A stretch of 5,552 nucleotides of DNA from Chthonomonadaceae bacterium (GTDB lineage Bacteria; Armatimonadota; Chthonomonadetes; Chthonomonadales; Chthonomonadaceae): the NCBI GenBank assembly GCA_014377395.1, contig JACMPS010000117.1, forward strand, positions 1-5,552, in the 5' to 3' direction. Positions 3,672 to 5,552 of this stretch are shown here, one piece after another; the first letter of the stretch is position 1; each line of letters opens with the position of its first letter. A program made the position numbers and the translations under genes. The notes under the pieces are model-generated. The model had not been told where the DNA came from and did no database searches. It saw only the letters and a list, made by a program, of their open reading frames with translations.

Positions 3672-5552
3672 ATGGCTGTGTTGACGCTGACGGAAGCGGT
3701 TTACCGGGACAAAATCGAGGGCGCGTGGGTCGGGAAAGCCATTGGGGTGACGCTGGGGGCGGGAGTACGCGGCTCACTTATCCCGGGACGGTTAAATTTT
3801 TTCAATCCTGTGCCGGGGCAACCCAACGCAAGTCTCGCGCTTGACTTTCCCCTGATCTGGCTGAGCGTTCTGGAACAACAGGGTGCGAAATTCACTTCGG
3901 AAGACCTTGCGGTTGCATGGCTGGAACATCTCGATTATTCGCAAGATGAACTCGGATATGCGATGTTGAACCTTAAGCGCGGATTGCCGCCTCCTGCCGC
4001 CGGAGCGCACTCCAATCCCTTTAAGCACGGCACTCTTGCGGCAATGCGTGCCGATTTCTGGGGGCTCATCGCGCCCGGTAGTCCGCAAACCGCCGCCTCT
4101 TACGCCTACCGTGACGCCACGCTCGATCACTGCGAAGATGGGGAGTGGGCGGCGATGTACCTTGCTGCAGTGACTTCGGCGGCGTTTTTCCTTTCCGATC
4201 CCATGATTTTGATGACGATTGGACTTGCGATGATCCCGAAAACCTGCCGTACCGCTCGTGCCGTCAAAACGGCTTTTGCAGCGGCGCAACGGGGAGCCAC
4301 CTGGCTTGAAGCCCGCGAGTCGGTGATGAACGAGGTCGGTTCTAAAAACTTTACGGACGTGGCGCAAAACATCGGATTTTTTACGCTCGGTCTGTTTTAC
4401 GGAACGGGAGATTTCGGAACAGCTCTTTGCGCGGGGGTGAATTGCGGCTACGATGCTGAAATGGTCGGCGGGGCGTTAGGCGCGGTTTACGGGGTGTTGA
4501 AGGGCGCGAGTGGACTTCCCGAATTGTGGAAAAAGCCAATGGGAAACATCCTCATTCCGGGTAACGGATTGCGCGATACCGATTTCCCTTTCCCAATTCC
4601 TATGGAGGGAGTTGTGACGCGCACCTTTGAGATCGGAAAGCGGATCATCGAAGCGGAAATCGCCGAAGTTCTGATCGGTGAACCGAAAACCGAAACGCCC
4701 ATTGAGGCGGTAGCCCCCTCTTCTCTGCCCTTAACACAGGAGGCACAAATCCCCGAAGCCAACAGAGAAGAAGCGAAATCCGCAACTAAGCCAACTTCTT
4801 CCGATGTAGAAGCGGTTGACGCGGAACTGGTGTCTTCGGAGGCGGTAATCGTCTCTCCCGCCCCGCTTGTTTCCGACCTCGCGCTTGCGATAGCCGACGA
4901 ACTGACGCCGCCTGTCGCCGATGTTCTGCCCGCCTCCGCGCCCGCCCCTGATTCCGGCTCACCTCTTTCCGGTTCCGTCACTCAGGATGAAGACGAAACC
5001 CCGACGATTGGCGTGTTGCCCAAGATGCCCGACATGGCTCCGCTTCCTGCCGATGCCGCAGGAAAACTGGCACAGGGCGAACTTGTTGAAAACGCGATTG
5101 CGGAGGAGCGACGGGCAAACGCCGATGCTGACGCGATGCTTGCAAAAATGGAGGCGGAACATTATCCGAACGCGCAAAAAGCCGTGACGGGTCTGCCCTT
5201 TTTGCAACCCGTCTCTGACGGCGAAAATGCACCTGTCCTCGTGTCTACATTGCAACCTGCAATCAACATTCCCTCGACGCCGACACCCGGTTCCGCTTTG
5301 CAATCGGACACGCTTGATGCGATTGCGTGGACGGACTCAACGCTCGTGAAGCCCCTGCTGGTGATGCCGATTCATGCACAGTCAGCAACGGAGGGTGCTT
5401 TCTTTGTGACGCTGGACACGGGCGATCACCCCACGATTGCCCACGACGAAATCAAGCGAGTCGTTTTCTTCGCTACCAATCGAGGGGGAGAGGCGTTCAC
5501 CGGGAAAGTCGTGCTACGCGCTCCCGCCGGGTGGCAGGTTTCCGCTCTCACC
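3672..5552 (+). CDS. ADP-ribosylglycohydrolase-fold protein with long linker and C-terminal beta domain, 3'-partial
   Basis: The frame is open from ATG 3672 to the window end (627 codons, no stop). Residues 10-335 match the ADP-ribosylglycohydrolase (ARH/DraG) superfamily. Landmarks are KIEGAWVGKAIGVTLG (14-29), LDFPLIWLSVLE (57-68) with SEDLAVAWLEHL (76-87), CEDGEWAAMYLAAVTSAAFF (154-173) and NCGYDAEMVGGALGAVYGVL (257-276). Family members remove ADP-ribose from modified molecules using Mg2+ held by (T/N)DD and DTD-type motifs. Here the first reads SLALD and the last DAEM, so several metal ligands seem lost or altered. Catalysis is therefore uncertain. Residues 337 to about 545 are a low-complexity Ala/Pro/Glu/Ser/Asp-rich linker without Cys. 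From about 545 a beta-rich domain begins, ending at the edge with GKVVLRAPAGWQVSALT, reminiscent of NEW3-like sandwich domains (inference). No signal peptide or membrane segment is seen, suggesting a cytosolic protein. It has its own promoter, and pepP lies divergently upstream. Confidence 0.88.
   Translation, partial: MAVLTLTEAVYRDKIEGAWVGKAIGVTLGAGVRGSLIPGRLNFFNPVPGQPNASLALDFPLIWLSVLEQQGAKFTSEDLAVAWLEHLDYSQDELGYAMLNLKRGLPPPAAGAHSNPFKHGTLAAMRADFWGLIAPGSPQTAASYAYRDATLDHCEDGEWAAMYLAAVTSAAFFLSDPMILMTIGLAMIPKTCRTARAVKTAFAAAQRGATWLEARESVMNEVGSKNFTDVAQNIGFFTLGLFYGTGDFGTALCAGVNCGYDAEMVGGALGAVYGVLKGASGLPELWKKPMGNILIPGNGLRDTDFPFPIPMEGVVTRTFEIGKRIIEAEIAEVLIGEPKTETPIEAVAPSSLPLTQEAQIPEANREEAKSATKPTSSDVEAVDAELVSSEAVIVSPAPLVSDLALAIADELTPPVADVLPASAPAPDSGSPLSGSVTQDEDETPTIGVLPKMPDMAPLPADAAGKLAQGELVENAIAEERRANADADAMLAKMEAEHYPNAQKAVTGLPFLQPVSDGENAPVLVSTLQPAINIPSTPTPGSALQSDTLDAIAWTDSTLVKPLLVMPIHAQSATEGAFFVTLDTGDHPTIAHDEIKRVVFFATNRGGEAFTGKVVLRAPAGWQVSALT
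4680..5305 (+). other. Low-complexity Ala/Pro/Glu-rich interdomain segment
   Basis: Residues about 337-545 of the ADP-ribosylglycohydrolase-fold protein are dominated by Ala, Pro, Glu, Asp, Ser, Thr and Val, with no Cys. Stretches such as PASAPAPDSGSPLSGS (420-435) look disordered. One more helical-looking part, ELVENAIAEERRANADADAM (471-490), lies inside it. It is a probable flexible spacer between the catalytic-fold domain and the beta domain. Its boundaries are approximate. Confidence 0.6.

Noticed and set aside
3490..3684. Short + strand frame (64 codons, GTG start) between pepP and the ADP-ribosylglycohydrolase-fold gene
   Set aside because: It has no Shine-Dalgarno site, covers the promoter at 3601-3629, overlaps the well-supported ATG 3672 and has no recognisable composition or domain.
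3792..4367. Long - strand frame of 191 codons opposite the ADP-ribosylglycohydrolase-fold domain
   Set aside because: It is antisense to a gene with clear family motifs. Its translation is rich in Arg, His and Cys in the way typical of shadow frames, and shows no domain.
4487..4981. - strand Ser/Ala/Glu-rich frame of 164 codons
   Set aside because: It mirrors the low-complexity linker of the + strand gene, and its Ser/Thr-rich composition follows from that.

Overview
The window is ordinary bacterial chromosome of moderate G+C content. It carries four protein-coding genes, two of which run off the window edges. Translation starts are preceded by AGGA/GAGGA-type Shine-Dalgarno sites, one gene probably starts at TTG, and one good sigma70-type promoter is visible, all of which fit a bacterium. 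There are no RNA genes, insertion sequences, phage genes or CRISPR repeats. The lineage cannot be fixed from this sequence. A thioredoxin-reductase-like ferredoxin-NADP reductase, an aminopeptidase P with an N-terminal leader and a large multidomain ADP-ribosylglycohydrolase-fold protein would fit several Terrabacteria-type or Planctomycetes-like phyla (Armatimonadota is one guess), but this is low-confidence inference.

Layout. (a) At the left, on the + strand, is a glycine-rich protein, probably cut at its 5' end. It has a compact central domain between a PPGGY/SPPGG repeat arm and a glycine-rich tail, and ends in a clear intrinsic terminator. (b) A convergent intergenic stretch of about 135 bp holds several short hairpins. 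(c) On the - strand lies a complete TrxR-like ferredoxin/flavodoxin-NADP reductase. It is preceded by an 85-bp gap containing a TGACTA-N12-TAGTCA inverted repeat and weak -10-like elements. (d) Also on the - strand and upstream of it in transcription order is a complete aminopeptidase P (M24B) with all five metal ligands and a hydrophobic N-terminal leader. (e) A divergent intergenic region of 196 bp contains a TTGACG-N17-CATAAT promoter firing rightward. (f) On the + strand to the window end is the first 627 codons of an ADP-ribosylglycohydrolase-fold protein. It continues through about 200 residues of Ala/Pro/Glu-rich linker into a beta-rich domain that is cut by the window edge.

Gene relationships. 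pepP and the reductase share direction and may be co-transcribed, although the gap has room for a separate promoter. Their functions (X-Pro peptide turnover and ferredoxin/NADPH redox balance) are not obviously linked. I see no clearly new multi-gene system. The items most worth a second look are the apparently degraded metal-binding motifs and unusual architecture of the right-hand protein, and the left-hand glycine-rich protein, whose repeats are identical in protein but strongly diverged in codons.
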